From the NCBI RefSeq assembly GCF_013364215.1, contig NZ_CP054923.1:7130001-7194000 (forward strand): a stretch of DNA of 64,000 nucleotides, written 5' to 3'. The notes under the pieces were generated by a model, which did no database searches, was not told the origin of the DNA, and saw nothing but the letters and a program-made list of their open reading frames with translations. Shown here piece by piece: positions 8,453 to 17,823 of the stretch (the stretch's first letter is position 1; each line of letters starts with the position of its first letter). A program made the translations under genes and the position numbers. This stretch comes from Verrucosispora sp. NA02020 (GTDB lineage Bacteria; Actinomycetota; Actinomycetes; Mycobacteriales; Micromonosporaceae).

Positions 8453-8998
8453 TCAGACCTTGGACCAGGGTGGGGGGAAGACGACGTCGCCGTGGGGTGG
8501 GGGTGGTTCGTCGCTCGTCGACGGGGGCAGTACCAGGGCCTGCCATGGCTCGCCCAGACCGGACCAGGGGCTGCTCAGGCCCATTCGGTCGGCTCGGCTG
8601 AAGCCGAAACGCCGGTAGTACGCCGGATCGCCGAGCACCACGACCAGTCGCTCGCCGAGTTCCGTGGCGGCTTCCAGGGCGGCCTGCACCACCGAACTGC
8701 CGAGCCCGATCCGTTGTCGGTGCGGTGCCACCGCCACCGGCCCGAGCACCAGCGCCGGGGCGTTGAGCCCGTCCGCGCAGACCCGGACCCGGGTCAGCAG
8801 GGCGTAGCCGACGATCTCGCCGCCGTACTCGGCGACCATCGCCAGCCTCGGCAGCCACGCGTCGCCGGCCCTCAGTTCGTCGACGAGGCGTACCTCCGGC
8901 GGCGTGGCCACGTCGGGGCGGGCGAAGGCGGCGGCCAGTACCCGGCGGACCGCGCCGGTGTCTGCCGGGTCCTCGGGTCGGAGCCGCAGCGTCGTCAC
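8453..8998 (-). CDS. GNAT-family N-acetyltransferase
   Basis: This 181-residue acetyltransferase resembles YhbS-type GNAT proteins. The acetyl-CoA-binding region reads LGPVAVAPHRQRIGLGSSVV (about residues 86-105), followed by ERLVVVLGDPAYYRRFGF, a signature of this subgroup. The start is a GTG at 8998 (MTTLRLRPEDPADTG). The C-terminus is short and Pro-rich. The substrate is unknown. It is convergent with the AAA ATPase and divergent from the DoxX gene, so it is probably its own transcription unit. Confidence 0.85.
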   Translation of the reverse strand: MTTLRLRPEDPADTGAVRRVLAAAFARPDVATPPEVRLVDELRAGDAWLPRLAMVAEYGGEIVGYALLTRVRVCADGLNAPALVLGPVAVAPHRQRIGLGSSVVQAALEAATELGERLVVVLGDPAYYRRFGFSRADRMGLSSPWSGLGEPWQALVLPPSTSDEPPPPHGDVVFPPPWSKV

Positions 8999-9149
8999 GC
9001 CGGGAGGTTACCGCGCGCGACGCACGCATCAGTGACGGTCGCTGGAATCGGCGTGGCGTCCTCACCACTCGGCCCATCCGACCCACCCGATCGATCGAGA
9101 TGGGCCGTTGCGGGGCATGTCGAGGTCACGGACGGGGTATGACTGTTCC

Positions 9150-9695
9150 ATGACGCCCGTACGATCCCTCGCCCGCGCCATGTTGAGCGGCATCTTCGTG
9201 GTCAGTGGCGCCCGCAACTTCACCAACCCCGAACGCCTGGTGCCTGCGGCGCAGCCGGTCACCGACCGGGTGGCGCCGCTGCTGCAACGGGCCGACGCCC
9301 GCATCCCCACCGACACGGTGAGCCTGATCCGTGCCAACGCCGCCGTCCAGTTCGGTGCCGGGCTGATGCTGGCCACCGGGAGGTTCACCCGGCCGGCGGC
9401 CCTCGTGCTGGCCGGCACGCTGGTCCCGGTCACCCTCGCCGGACATCCCTTCTGGCGTAACGACGACCCGGCGGCGCGGAACAACAACCAGATTCACTTC
9501 CTGAAGAACCTCGGCCTCCTCGGCGGGTTGTTGCTCGCGGCGGCGGACACCGAGGGGAAGCCGGGACTGCGGTGGCGGGCCGGTCACCGCATCGGCCACT
9601 CACGACGGTCGGTACGCCGTGCCGTCCGGACCGCACGCCGTGAGGCCCGGATCGCCGTCCGCTCGGCGGCAACCGCGCGCCGAATCCCCGGCTGA
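9150..9695 (+). CDS. DoxX-family membrane protein
   Basis: This 181-residue protein starts at ATG 9150 (MTPVRSLARAMLSGIFVVSG). The spacing of hydrophobic segments and the RNFTNPERLVP and HPFWRNDDPAARNNNQIHFL motifs match the DoxX family of small four-helix membrane proteins. Mycobacterial members act in oxidoreductase complexes linked to oxidative stress, but this cannot be assumed here. The C-terminal 40 residues are unusually rich in Arg and Ala and are likely cytoplasmic. It seems to stand alone between a divergent GNAT gene and a glycosyltransferase gene. Confidence 0.8.
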   Translation: MTPVRSLARAMLSGIFVVSGARNFTNPERLVPAAQPVTDRVAPLLQRADARIPTDTVSLIRANAAVQFGAGLMLATGRFTRPAALVLAGTLVPVTLAGHPFWRNDDPAARNNNQIHFLKNLGLLGGLLLAAADTEGKPGLRWRAGHRIGHSRRSVRRAVRTARREARIAVRSAATARRIPG

Positions 9696-9920
9696 GTCGC
9701 AGTCACCCCTCGCTGACCTGCGTTTATCCCACCCCCACACTGGCTAAGGCCGCGAATCACCTGAACCGCCCGGTAGGCGTTAACGCGGTGGAAATGTCAA
9801 AAGATTGTGTGGGATCGGACACGGTCGCATAACGCGGGAGGCACTGACGTGAGGCGCCGTTCTAGGCTCCCTACCGGACCTGGACGGGTAGGACGACCTT
9901 GGTACGGGGGTGGCCGAGCC

Positions 9921-11366
9921 ATGCCGACGAGCGTCGGTAAAAGGCCGGACCGCCTCGCCGCAGTCCGCCGCGTAACGCGTGGGATCGATCGTAGGACAGT
10001 CGTACGGGCCGGCATCGTCGCCGCCGTCGCCTATGCCGCATGGCTTGCCATCGGCGCTTTCGGGCGTCCGTACAACTTCTTCGACATGAAGATCTACCAC
10101 GGCGCGGTGGTCTGGTGGGCGAGCGGTCACGAGCTGTACGAGTTCGTCGCGCCCGACACCACCCTGGGTTTCACCTACCCACCCTTCGCCGGGCTGGCGA
10201 TGCTGCCCATGGCGCACCTGCCGGTGAGCGTGGCGGGCCTGGTGAACGCGCTGGTCAGCATCGTGGTGCTGGCGGTGGTGCTGGCCGCCCTGCTGCGGCC
10301 GATCGTGGACCGGCTGGGCTGGCCACTGTGGTACACGGTGGCCCTCGCCACGCCGATCGCCCTCGCCATCGAGCCGGCCCGGGAGACTCTCGGCTACGGG
10401 CAGGTCAACCTGCTGCTGTTCGCCCTGATCATGGCTGATCTGGTGGCGCTGCGCTGGCGGTCGCGGCGCGGCACGCACCAGGCGGAGAGCGACGGTCCGC
10501 TGCTGCGGTTCGTCTACGGTGGTGCCTGGGCCGGTGTGGGCATCGGCCTGGCCACGGCCGTGAAGCTCACCCCGGCGTTGTTCATCTTCTATCTGATGAT
10601 CACTCGCCAGTGGCGGGCGGCCGCGACCGCGATCGGCACCACCGTCGCCGTGACCATCGGCAGCTTCGGTGTCGTGGGCGCCGAGTCCCGGGCCTACTTC
10701 GGCAACGTGTTGTGGCAGACCGAGCGGGTCGGTGCGGCCGACATGACGCCCAACCAGTCCCTGGCCGGTCTGCTGGCGCGGCTGTACGACTCGATCGAGA
10801 CGCCGACGCTGCTCTGGCTCGCCTTCGCGGTGCTGGTGCTGGCGCTGGGTCTGTCCCGGGCCTCGCAGTCACACGCCGACGGTGACGAGCTGACCGCCTT
10901 CACGCTGGTCGGCCTGACCGCCAACGTGATCAGCCCGATCTCCTGGACGCATCACCTCGTCTGGGTGATCCCGGCGATCATCGTGCTGGCCGACGCGGCG
11001 ATCCGCCGTCACGACGCCAGTCGAGGTCCGGCCGTGCGGTCCCCCTCCGGCACGTACGGCGGCCCACCTGGGGTCTCCACGCTGCGCCCGCCGATCTGGT
11101 ACCCGACGTTGACCGGGCTCCGCCACGGCATCGCCGCGATCGGGCTCTACCTGCTCTTCCTGATCTCGCCGATCTGGCCGTACGAACACCAACTCCCCGA
11201 GGTCTCGCACTACGAGAACGGGCTGTTCGGGGCGCTGATGGAGAACTCGCTGGCGCTGGCCCTGATCGTGCTGGTCGCCGCGTTGCCCTGGCGGCCGGGT
11301 GCGGAACCCGCCTTCTACACCGACCGGATGGCCCGCACCGCCGCGCTGCTGCATCACCGGCGCTGA
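9921..11366 (+). CDS. GT87-like polyprenyl-phosphate mannosyltransferase (DUF2029)
   Basis: This polytopic protein of about 481 residues has roughly ten hydrophobic segments and the GT-C fold pattern of the DUF2029/GT87 family. That family includes the alpha-1,2-mannosyltransferases of mycobacterial PIM and lipomannan synthesis. Family-like features are FFDMKIYH near residue 55 in the first external loop, GFTYPPFAGL, LATAVKLTPALF and SPISWTHHLVW. The ATG at 9921 is chosen because an in-frame extension to 9807 has no hydrophobic or conserved content. The donor is likely a lipid-linked sugar; the acceptor is unknown. Two more proteins of similar type occur in the window. Confidence 0.82.
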   Translation: MPTSVGKRPDRLAAVRRVTRGIDRRTVVRAGIVAAVAYAAWLAIGAFGRPYNFFDMKIYHGAVVWWASGHELYEFVAPDTTLGFTYPPFAGLAMLPMAHLPVSVAGLVNALVSIVVLAVVLAALLRPIVDRLGWPLWYTVALATPIALAIEPARETLGYGQVNLLLFALIMADLVALRWRSRRGTHQAESDGPLLRFVYGGAWAGVGIGLATAVKLTPALFIFYLMITRQWRAAATAIGTTVAVTIGSFGVVGAESRAYFGNVLWQTERVGAADMTPNQSLAGLLARLYDSIETPTLLWLAFAVLVLALGLSRASQSHADGDELTAFTLVGLTANVISPISWTHHLVWVIPAIIVLADAAIRRHDASRGPAVRSPSGTYGGPPGVSTLRPPIWYPTLTGLRHGIAAIGLYLLFLISPIWPYEHQLPEVSHYENGLFGALMENSLALALIVLVAALPWRPGAEPAFYTDRMARTAALLHHRR

Positions 11367-11381
11367 CAGCGGAGCGTCGGC

Positions 11382-11408
11382 GGTGCCGGGTCGACGTGAC
11401 CCGGCACC
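11382..11408. terminator. Bidirectional terminator between convergent genes
   Basis: An 11-bp stem (GGTGCCGGGTC at 11382-11392, GACCCGGCACC at 11398-11408) has a 5-base loop. It lies between the plus-strand GT87 gene and the minus-strand moaE. Confidence 0.7.
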
Positions 11409-11413
11409 TCCGA

Positions 11414-11830
11414 TCACGGGCAGTTGACCCACTCCTCGGTGCCGTCGGCGAAGACCTGCCGCTTCCAGATCGGCAGCCGGGCCTTCACCTCGTCCACCAG
11501 TTTGGCGCAGGCGGCGAACGCGGCCGCCCGGTGTGCGGTGCTGACGGCCGCGACCAGTGCCGCGTCGCCGATGGCGAGCGGACCGATCCGGTGCGACACG
11601 GCCACCGCGTAGACGTCGGGATCGGCGGCGATCTCGGCCGCCACCTCCCGCAGGATGGTGGCGGCACTCGGATGACCCTCGTACTCCAGGCTCACCACCG
11701 CGCGGCCGTGGTCGTGGTCGCGGACCACCCCGGCGAAGGAGACCACCGCGCCGGCCCGCCGGTCGGCGACGGCGGCCTCGTGGGCCGCCAGGTCCAGCGG
11801 TTGCTCGGTCACGTCCCCGATCACGATCAT
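11414..11830 (-). CDS. moaE: Molybdopterin synthase large subunit MoaE
   Basis: This 138-residue catalytic subunit transfers sulfur from the MoaD thiocarboxylate to precursor Z to make molybdopterin. Family features are GAVVSFAGVVRDHDHG, LEYEGHPSAA, SHRIGPLAIGD and the C-terminal KLVDEVKARLPIWKRQ with its conserved Lys residues. Its ATG overlaps the moeA stop by one base (TAATG), which points to translational coupling at the end of the minus-strand moaC-moaB-moeA-moaE run. The matching moaD is at 965. Confidence 0.95.
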   Translation of the reverse strand: MIVIGDVTEQPLDLAAHEAAVADRRAGAVVSFAGVVRDHDHGRAVVSLEYEGHPSAATILREVAAEIAADPDVYAVAVSHRIGPLAIGDAALVAAVSTAHRAAAFAACAKLVDEVKARLPIWKRQVFADGTEEWVNCP

Positions 11831-13086
11831 TATGCCCGCTCCCCGGGCAGCAGCGGCAGCGGGACCAGCGGCACCCGATCGCCGACCTCGCCGGTACTGC
11901 CCGGCCGGATCACGGCGAACCCGTCCGAGCCGGAGAGCCCACGCAGCATCGCGGACCCGACGTGCCGGACCGGGCGGGCCGTCCCGGCAGCCTGGTCGAG
12001 GCGGACCAGGGCGAGGTGGGTGTGGTCGCCGCGTCCCGGCACCGGCTCGGCCAGCGTGACGTGCGGCAGCACCGGCGCCACCCGGCCGGCGAGACCCGCC
12101 AGCAGTGGCGCGACGAGCGAGACCAGCGCGACGACGGCGGACTGCGGGTTGCCGGGCAGCCCGGCGACGAACCGGACCCGACCGTCGCCGCCAACCACCC
12201 GGGCCAGCAGCATCGGGAAACCGGGGCGTACCGCGACGGTGTTGACCACGTAGTCCGCGCCGAGTTCGGCCAGCGCCGGATGCAAATGGTCGACCGGCCC
12301 GTGCATGGTCCCGCCGGTGGTGCAGACCAGGTCGGCGTGGGCCAACGCGGTGCGCAGCGCGGCCACGTGGTCGGGCAGCGTGTCGGCCACCGGGCCGACC
12401 ACATCGGCCGGACGGATCTGACAGCCGTACCGCCGCAACCAGCTCGGCACGGTCGGGCCCAACGCGTCCCGGACCCGCCCGGCGGCGGGTGGACCGGCGG
12501 TGAGCAGTTCGTCACCGAAGACCAGCAGCGCGGCCCGGGGCTGCCGGCGTACCCGCAGCGTGTCGTGACCGCAGGAGGCGGCCAGTCCGATCACCGCCGG
12601 GTCGACCGGGGTACCGGCCGGAAGCAGTTCCTCGCCGGCCGCCGCCTCCTCACCGGGACGCCGCCACTCCGGCGTACCGCGCGGCACGCCGTCGACCGAC
12701 CCGTCGGCGGTACGCGTCGACTCCTCCACCCGCAGCACGGCGGTGGTGCCCGACGGCACCATCGCACCGGTGGCGATCTCGACGGTGGTCCCGTCCTCGG
12801 TCAACGGGTCCGGCGTACCACCGGCCAGCACCCGCCCGACCACCCGCCACGGACCGGCGCCACGGACCGCCCAGCCGTCCACACTCGACGTGGGGAACGC
12901 CGGCAGGTCCGTCCGGGTGGTGAGCGGTTCGGCGAGGGTGTACCCGTCGATGTCGGCGAGCGGGCGCTCGATCGCGGGGAGCACGGCGGCCAGGCCCACC
13001 GCGTACACCCGGGAGCGCGCCTCCTCCCAACCGGCCGGCGGCGGTGCGGCGGCGCCCTCGGTGGCGGATGCGGTTTCCGTTCTCAC
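11830..13086 (-). CDS. moeA: Molybdopterin molybdenumtransferase MoeA
   Basis: MoeA inserts molybdate into adenylylated molybdopterin. The 418-residue length and the motifs match the family: SSVDGWAVRG near the N-terminus, IATGAMVPSGTTAVLRVE, FGDELLTAG, CTTGGTMHGPVDHL and FVAGLPGNPQSAVVAL. The GTG at 13086 is preferred because the frame upstream of it overlaps moaB and lacks family sequence. It sits 22 bases after moaB and is followed directly by moaE. All the usual functional blocks are present. Confidence 0.93.
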   Translation of the reverse strand: MRTETASATEGAAAPPPAGWEEARSRVYAVGLAAVLPAIERPLADIDGYTLAEPLTTRTDLPAFPTSSVDGWAVRGAGPWRVVGRVLAGGTPDPLTEDGTTVEIATGAMVPSGTTAVLRVEESTRTADGSVDGVPRGTPEWRRPGEEAAAGEELLPAGTPVDPAVIGLAASCGHDTLRVRRQPRAALLVFGDELLTAGPPAAGRVRDALGPTVPSWLRRYGCQIRPADVVGPVADTLPDHVAALRTALAHADLVCTTGGTMHGPVDHLHPALAELGADYVVNTVAVRPGFPMLLARVVGGDGRVRFVAGLPGNPQSAVVALVSLVAPLLAGLAGRVAPVLPHVTLAEPVPGRGDHTHLALVRLDQAAGTARPVRHVGSAMLRGLSGSDGFAVIRPGSTGEVGDRVPLVPLPLLPGERA

Positions 13087-13108
13087 CCGGCCGAGCCTAG
13101 CGCTTCGG

Positions 13109-13579
13109 CTAGTGGTCGCCACCGCGCAACTGGTCGACGGCGTGCGCGAGGATCGGCCCCAGCACGGCGAGACCGTCGCGCGCTCCACCGGTGGAACCCG
13201 GCAGGTTCACCACCAGGGTGCGACCGGCCACCCCGGCCACGCCCCGGGACAGCACGGAGGTGGGCACCCGGTCCCGGCTGTGGGCGCGCAGCGCCTCGGC
13301 GATGCCGGGGATCTCGTAGTCGAGCAGTGCCCGGGTGACGTCCGGAGTGCGGTCGGTGGGCGTGATCCCGGTCCCGCCGCTGGTGACCAGCACGTCGACG
13401 CCGGCGGCCACCGCCGCCCGGATCGCGTGGCCCACCGGTTCGCCGTCCGGCACCACCACCGGGTCGTCCACCTCGCAGCCCAGCTCGCGCAGACCGTCGG
13501 CGAGCAGCGGGCCGCTGGTGTCGGCGTACACGCCTGCGGCGGCGCGGTTGGACGCCACCACCACCCGGGCGCGGATCAC
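13109..13579 (-). CDS. moaB: MoaB/Mog family molybdopterin adenylyltransferase
   Basis: This 156-residue protein has the MoCF fold of MogA/MoaB, which activates molybdopterin by adenylylation before MoeA acts. The signatures are VLVTSGGTGITPTDRTPDVT (about residues 63-82) and LVVNLPGSTGGARDGL (about 120-135). The ATG at 13579 overlaps the moaC stop as ATGA, so the two are translationally coupled. Whether it functions as Mog or is one of the poorly understood MoaB paralogues cannot be settled from sequence. No other mog-like gene is visible here, which favours the catalytic role. Confidence 0.9.
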   Translation of the reverse strand: MIRARVVVASNRAAAGVYADTSGPLLADGLRELGCEVDDPVVVPDGEPVGHAIRAAVAAGVDVLVTSGGTGITPTDRTPDVTRALLDYEIPGIAEALRAHSRDRVPTSVLSRGVAGVAGRTLVVNLPGSTGGARDGLAVLGPILAHAVDQLRGGDH

Positions 13580-14067
13580 GGCCGGTCCGCCGGACGCTCC
13601 CAGAGGCCGGTCTTGCCGCCCTCTTTGCGCACCACCCGGACCGACTCGACGCTCGCCGCCGGGTCCACCGCCTTGACCATGTCCACCAGGGCCAGCCCGG
13701 CGACCGCCACGGCGGTCAGCGCCTCCATCTCGACGCCGGTCCGGTCGGCCGTGCGGGCGGTGGCGGTGATCTCGACGCTGTCCGTGGTGGGCACCAGGTC
13801 GACCGTGACACCGTGCAGCGCGATCGGATGGCAGAGCGGGATCAGGTCCGGAGTGCGCTTGGCGCCCATGATCCCGGCCAGTCGGCCGACCGCCAGCGCG
13901 TCCCCCTTGGGCAGCCCGTCCCGGCGGAGCAGCTCGATCACCTCGGACGTGGTGCGCAGCCGACCGGCCGCGACGGCCACCCGACCGGAGACCTGCTTGG
14001 CGGAGACGTCGACCATGCGCGCCGCACCGGTCGCGTCGACGTGGGTGAGCTGGGCGGGTTCGGTCAC
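13576..14067 (-). CDS. moaC: Cyclic pyranopterin monophosphate synthase MoaC
   Basis: MoaC works with MoaA to form cyclic pyranopterin monophosphate. The 163-residue protein starts at GTG 14067 (MTEPAQLTHVDATGAARMVD); an extension of the same frame to 14307 has no conserved content. The motifs are PLCHPIALHGVTVD with its catalytic His region, VEMEALTAVAVAGLALVDM and KAVDPAASVESVRVV with KEGGKTG. It heads the minus-strand cofactor run moaC-moaB-moeA-moaE. Confidence 0.95.
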   Translation of the reverse strand: MTEPAQLTHVDATGAARMVDVSAKQVSGRVAVAAGRLRTTSEVIELLRRDGLPKGDALAVGRLAGIMGAKRTPDLIPLCHPIALHGVTVDLVPTTDSVEITATARTADRTGVEMEALTAVAVAGLALVDMVKAVDPAASVESVRVVRKEGGKTGLWERPADRP

Positions 14068-14290
14068 GGCGGCGAGCCTATCGCCCCGCACCGACGGACC
14101 CGGTCGTGCGGTGTTACGCGGAAGGAGTGGCGCTTGCGCGCCGCCCCCTTCCGCACCCTGCCGTGGCAGCTGGGACATGCCGGTGGCAGGCGTCGCGACG
14201 AGATCCGTCGATGGCGGATCTCCCCCCGTCGGCGACCGTCGAGACGCTACCCACCCGGTCGATAAGAAAGCGATAAGAAGGTTTCTCTGG

Positions 14291-17200
14291 TCACCGGTGC
14301 TCGGCACCGGACGACGCAGCGGCCAGCCCGTTGGGGGTCACGCCGGCGGACGGCCCTGCCAGACGGCGTTCGACCTCGAACCGCTCGGGCACCCCCATAC
14401 GCCGGAAGATCGCCAGGGCCCGTTCCCAGTGCCGGCGTGCCTCCGCCGGATCCGCTTCGGACAGGTGCTCGGCGAGGCCTGTCAGGGCTCGGCCCTGCTC
14501 GTACGGGTGCGCGATCCGGGTGGCCAACTGCAGGGCCGCCCGGTGTAGAGCGGTCAGCCTGCCGGCGTCCGCAGAGCCGGCCAGGGTGAACGCGAGATCG
14601 TTGAGCGCGGCGGCCTCGACGTGCGGCTCGCCCGACTCCACCGCCAACTCACGGGCAAGTTCGTGCTGTCGCACCGCCTCGTCAACGCGACCCAGACCGC
14701 GTAGCGCGACGCCGATGTCGTTGCGCACCTCCGGCTCCGCATAGCGGTGACCGGTACGCTCCCGCATCACCAACGCCGCCTGAAGTGCGCGCAGGGCGGC
14801 ACCGTACCGCCCCATCCGGCATTTGACCCCACCGATGTGTCCCAGCGCGTTGAGGATGTGGAACTGGTTGTTGACCTGGCGACCGAGGAAGAGGTGCAGG
14901 CGATGCAGGCGCAGCGCGTCGTCGTACCGACCGAGCAGTCCGAGCGCGAGCCCCACGCTCGGCAGGAAACTCGGCACCTCGCCGGGGTCGTACCCGTTCT
15001 GGCTGCGCAGGCCGTCGAGACCGCAGCGCACAGCCTCTTCGAGGTCGCCGCGAATCCAGTGGATGGCTGCCAGGTTGTTCCGGTAGCGGCCGATGTTCTT
15101 CAGGTCGCCACGCCGCTCGGCGATGCGGACGGCGGCGCCGACGTGCTGCAACGCGTCCCCGTAGTCACCGGTGCGGACATAGGCGGAGGCGAGGTAGTTG
15201 TGCATCGCGGCGATGGCCGCGTCGTCCTCGACCAGCTCTGCCGCCGCGAGGCCGTGGAGATGTGTCGAAATGATGTCGTCGAAATAACCTCGAACGTAAA
15301 GGAAACGCCACAACAGCCGAGTCAATCGCCACGCCTGTTCGTGGTGTCGCCATTCCCGGGCCCGCACGACGAGCGACACGAGGTTTGCCCGCTCCGTCTC
15401 CATCCATTCCTCGGCCGGTGTGCCGACATCTGCCAAAAGGTCAGGGCGGCGAGGTCGACCGAGGCTTACCTGTCCGCGTACGAAACCGGACTCCAGATCG
15501 TCGGCGACGCCGAATGCAAGGTGGAGAACGAGGTCCAGCAGCTCGGCGAGAGCGGCATTCCGGGTGTCCGGTGAATCGTGTCGCATCGACAGTTCGTGGG
15601 CGTACTGGCGGATGAGGTCGTGCATCCGGTACCGCCCCGCCTCGACCTCTTCGATCAGATGACAGTCGACGAGAACGTCCAGTGCCTCGGTGGTGTCGGC
15701 GAGGGACAGGCCGGACACCGCACTGGCGATCGCCGCGCCGAACACCGTACTCGGATGGACGCCGAGCAGCCGGAACAGTCTCTTGGCGTCAGCGTCCAAC
15801 GGCTCGTACGACGCCGCGAACGCGCCGGCCACGCTCCGATCGCCGGACGCCAGATGGTCCAACCGGCGCGCGTTGCCCGCCAGCAGCGCCGCCAGGTCGG
15901 CGACCCGCCAGGTCGGTCGATGCGCCAGCCTCGAACCGGCGAGCCGGATGGCCAGCGGCAGGTGCCCGCACTGCTCCACCACCGCCACCGCCGCCTCCGG
16001 TTCCGCCGCCACCCGTGCCGCGCCAGCCGTGGAGGCGAGCAGCGCCACGCCCTCCGCGACGTCCATCGCCGGCAGGGACACCGGCGGACCGACATCCAAG
16101 CCGGTGATCCGTCGCCGAGACGTCACGATCACGGCGCTCCCCGGCACCGTGGGCAACAGCGGGCGGACCTGCTCGGCGTCCGCCGCGTTGTCCAACACCA
16201 CGATCACCCGGCGTCCGGTCAGCTCCCGGCGCCACAGGACCAGCCGGTCGGCGAGTTCCGGCGGTATCCGTCCGCCCGGCACACCGAGTTGGCGCAGCAG
16301 CGTCGCCAGCGCGGTCGTCGGATCCACCTTCGTGGCCGGGTCGTGACCCGCGAGGTCGATGAAGAGCTGTGCGTCCGGAAGACGGGCGGCTAGTCGGCCT
16401 GCGACGTGCAGGGCCAACGCCGTCTTGCCGCTGCCGGGCATGCCGTCGACGAGGTGCACCACGGAGACGGACGTGCCGGCACACAGCGTGGCCGTGACCA
16501 GGTTTTCGACCGCCGGGGCCCGGCCGACGAAGTCGGGCACCTCCCGGGGCAGGAACGGTGGCGCTGTGCCCTCCCGGCCCACCGCATCGCCCGACCGCGC
16601 CGACGGCGGGACACGGGACTTCGCCGGCCGCCGACGCTCCCGCTCGTGCGCAGCTATGTGCTGATGGAGCTGCCGCAATTCCGTCCCGGGCTCGATGTCC
16701 AACTGCTCGCGCAGCACCCGCCTCGCCTCGACATAGGCGGCGATGGCCCCGGCGTGGTCGTTGCGCAGGTGCAGAGCCCGCATGAGCAGCAGATGAGCGC
16801 GCTCGCGCAGCGGTTGTCCCATCAAGAGTTCCCGGAGCACCGGCAGCGCCTCGTCGTACCGACCCAGACGGATGCGCAGCTCGGCCAGGAGTTCGGCCGC
16901 CAGCAGCCGGTCCTCGGTCGCCGATGCCACCTGCGCCAGCAGTCCCGGGCCCAACGGAAGTCCGGTGAGCATGGGTCCCTGCCAGCGCGCCAGTGCCCGG
17001 TTCAGCAGGTCCGCCGCCGCCGAGTCGTCCACGTCGACGAGCCGACGGGCCTCGGCGACCTCGGACTGGAAGGCGAAGACGTCCACGAGCGAACTGTCGA
17101 GGTCGAGCCGGTAACCGTCGCGGGTGCGGACCAGCACCTCGCGTTCCGGCACCAACAACTCAAGACTGCGCCGTAGATTGGCCGCATAAGTACGGACATT

Positions 17201-17398
17201 AGGCACGGCCGAGTGAGGTGGACGGTCCGGCCACAACTCGTCGACGAGCTGACCCACCGACACCAGCCGCCCGGGGTTGCAGGCCAGCATGGCGAGAACC
17301 GTCTGCTGTTTCGGCGTCCCGAGGGGCAACACCCCCGAGTCGAGGCGTACCACGAGACCGCCGAGGACCTGAATCTGCACCGACCCCTCTGCCCGCAT
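14291..17398 (-). CDS. AfsR/SARP-family regulator with NB-ARC and TPR domains
   Basis: This 1,035-residue regulator has an OmpR-like winged-helix domain (residues ~8-95, with GTPKQQTVLAMLACNPGRLV), a bacterial transcriptional activator domain (~100-245), an NB-ARC ATPase and C-terminal TPR repeats (~640-1010). Walker A is GMPGSGKTALAL near residue 320, and RVIVVLDNAADAEQVRPLLP is the Walker B region. Such proteins usually activate antibiotic clusters or integrate signals, as AfsR does in Streptomyces. No biosynthetic cluster is visible within this window, so its target is unknown or elsewhere. The start could be ATG 17398 or GTG 17380. Its transcript runs toward moaC across a 223-base gap. 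Confidence 0.9.
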   Translation of the reverse strand: MRAEGSVQIQVLGGLVVRLDSGVLPLGTPKQQTVLAMLACNPGRLVSVGQLVDELWPDRPPHSAVPNVRTYAANLRRSLELLVPEREVLVRTRDGYRLDLDSSLVDVFAFQSEVAEARRLVDVDDSAAADLLNRALARWQGPMLTGLPLGPGLLAQVASATEDRLLAAELLAELRIRLGRYDEALPVLRELLMGQPLRERAHLLLMRALHLRNDHAGAIAAYVEARRVLREQLDIEPGTELRQLHQHIAAHERERRRPAKSRVPPSARSGDAVGREGTAPPFLPREVPDFVGRAPAVENLVTATLCAGTSVSVVHLVDGMPGSGKTALALHVAGRLAARLPDAQLFIDLAGHDPATKVDPTTALATLLRQLGVPGGRIPPELADRLVLWRRELTGRRVIVVLDNAADAEQVRPLLPTVPGSAVIVTSRRRITGLDVGPPVSLPAMDVAEGVALLASTAGAARVAAEPEAAVAVVEQCGHLPLAIRLAGSRLAHRPTWRVADLAALLAGNARRLDHLASGDRSVAGAFAASYEPLDADAKRLFRLLGVHPSTVFGAAIASAVSGLSLADTTEALDVLVDCHLIEEVEAGRYRMHDLIRQYAHELSMRHDSPDTRNAALAELLDLVLHLAFGVADDLESGFVRGQVSLGRPRRPDLLADVGTPAEEWMETERANLVSLVVRAREWRHHEQAWRLTRLLWRFLYVRGYFDDIISTHLHGLAAAELVEDDAAIAAMHNYLASAYVRTGDYGDALQHVGAAVRIAERRGDLKNIGRYRNNLAAIHWIRGDLEEAVRCGLDGLRSQNGYDPGEVPSFLPSVGLALGLLGRYDDALRLHRLHLFLGRQVNNQFHILNALGHIGGVKCRMGRYGAALRALQAALVMRERTGHRYAEPEVRNDIGVALRGLGRVDEAVRQHELARELAVESGEPHVEAAALNDLAFTLAGSADAGRLTALHRAALQLATRIAHPYEQGRALTGLAEHLSEADPAEARRHWERALAIFRRMGVPERFEVERRLAGPSAGVTPNGLAAASSGAEHR

Positions 17399-17823
17399 TC
17401 AAAGGATCACTGTACGCAGCTTAACCAGGATCCAGTGCTGCCAGGCCCCGCGCGATGCGGCAAGCTCGACCGAAACGGCGATGAAACGAGCAAAGCTCTC
17501 TGGTCACACTTGTTCAGCAGATAGCTTGCGGCGACGGGCATCGAGGAGGACAACGCGATCGGTCCACTAATTGGACCCTCCGTTAAGCGAGTGAAACTGA
17601 ACGTAACTTAATATCACCATATTGGCCTATTCTGCGCAATAAGACACCTTTAGTCGCTAAATGCCCGCAAGCGCCCCTAGGGTTTGGCTACCAACGCGAA
17701 GGCAGCACCAAACTGGGGGTCGAGATGAACTCGAACGAATGGGGCTGATCCCATCTTCTGGATCAGGACCAACCGACGTACGCTTGCGGAGCGCAGCCCC
17801 TCGGTGACGAACGGGGACGATGG
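17399..17823. other. 425-base intergenic region between SARP and GGDEF-EAL genes
   Basis: This divergent spacer is clearly AT-richer at about 17570-17660, which suits promoters in both directions. It also holds two possible hairpins and a 7-codon ORF on the plus strand, listed separately. No longer gene was seen. Confidence 0.6.
17682..17766 (+). promoter_or_regulatory. Possible structured leader with 7-codon ORF
   Basis: GTTTGG (17682-17687) pairs with CCAAAC (17708-17713), immediately followed by a GGGGG ribosome-binding-like run. A mini ORF at 17725-17748 encodes MNSNEWG. Its stop lies in the left arm of a second hairpin, CTGATCC (17745-17751) with GGATCAG (17760-17766). This resembles a leader peptide or riboregulator in layout, but no known riboswitch class was recognised. 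Confidence 0.3.

Noticed and set aside
17640..17720. Possible cyclic di-GMP (GEMM) riboswitch before the GGDEF-EAL gene
   Set aside because: Apart from a weak ACGCGAAGGC similarity, the conserved GEMM core and tetraloop were not found, so only an unnamed leader is reported.
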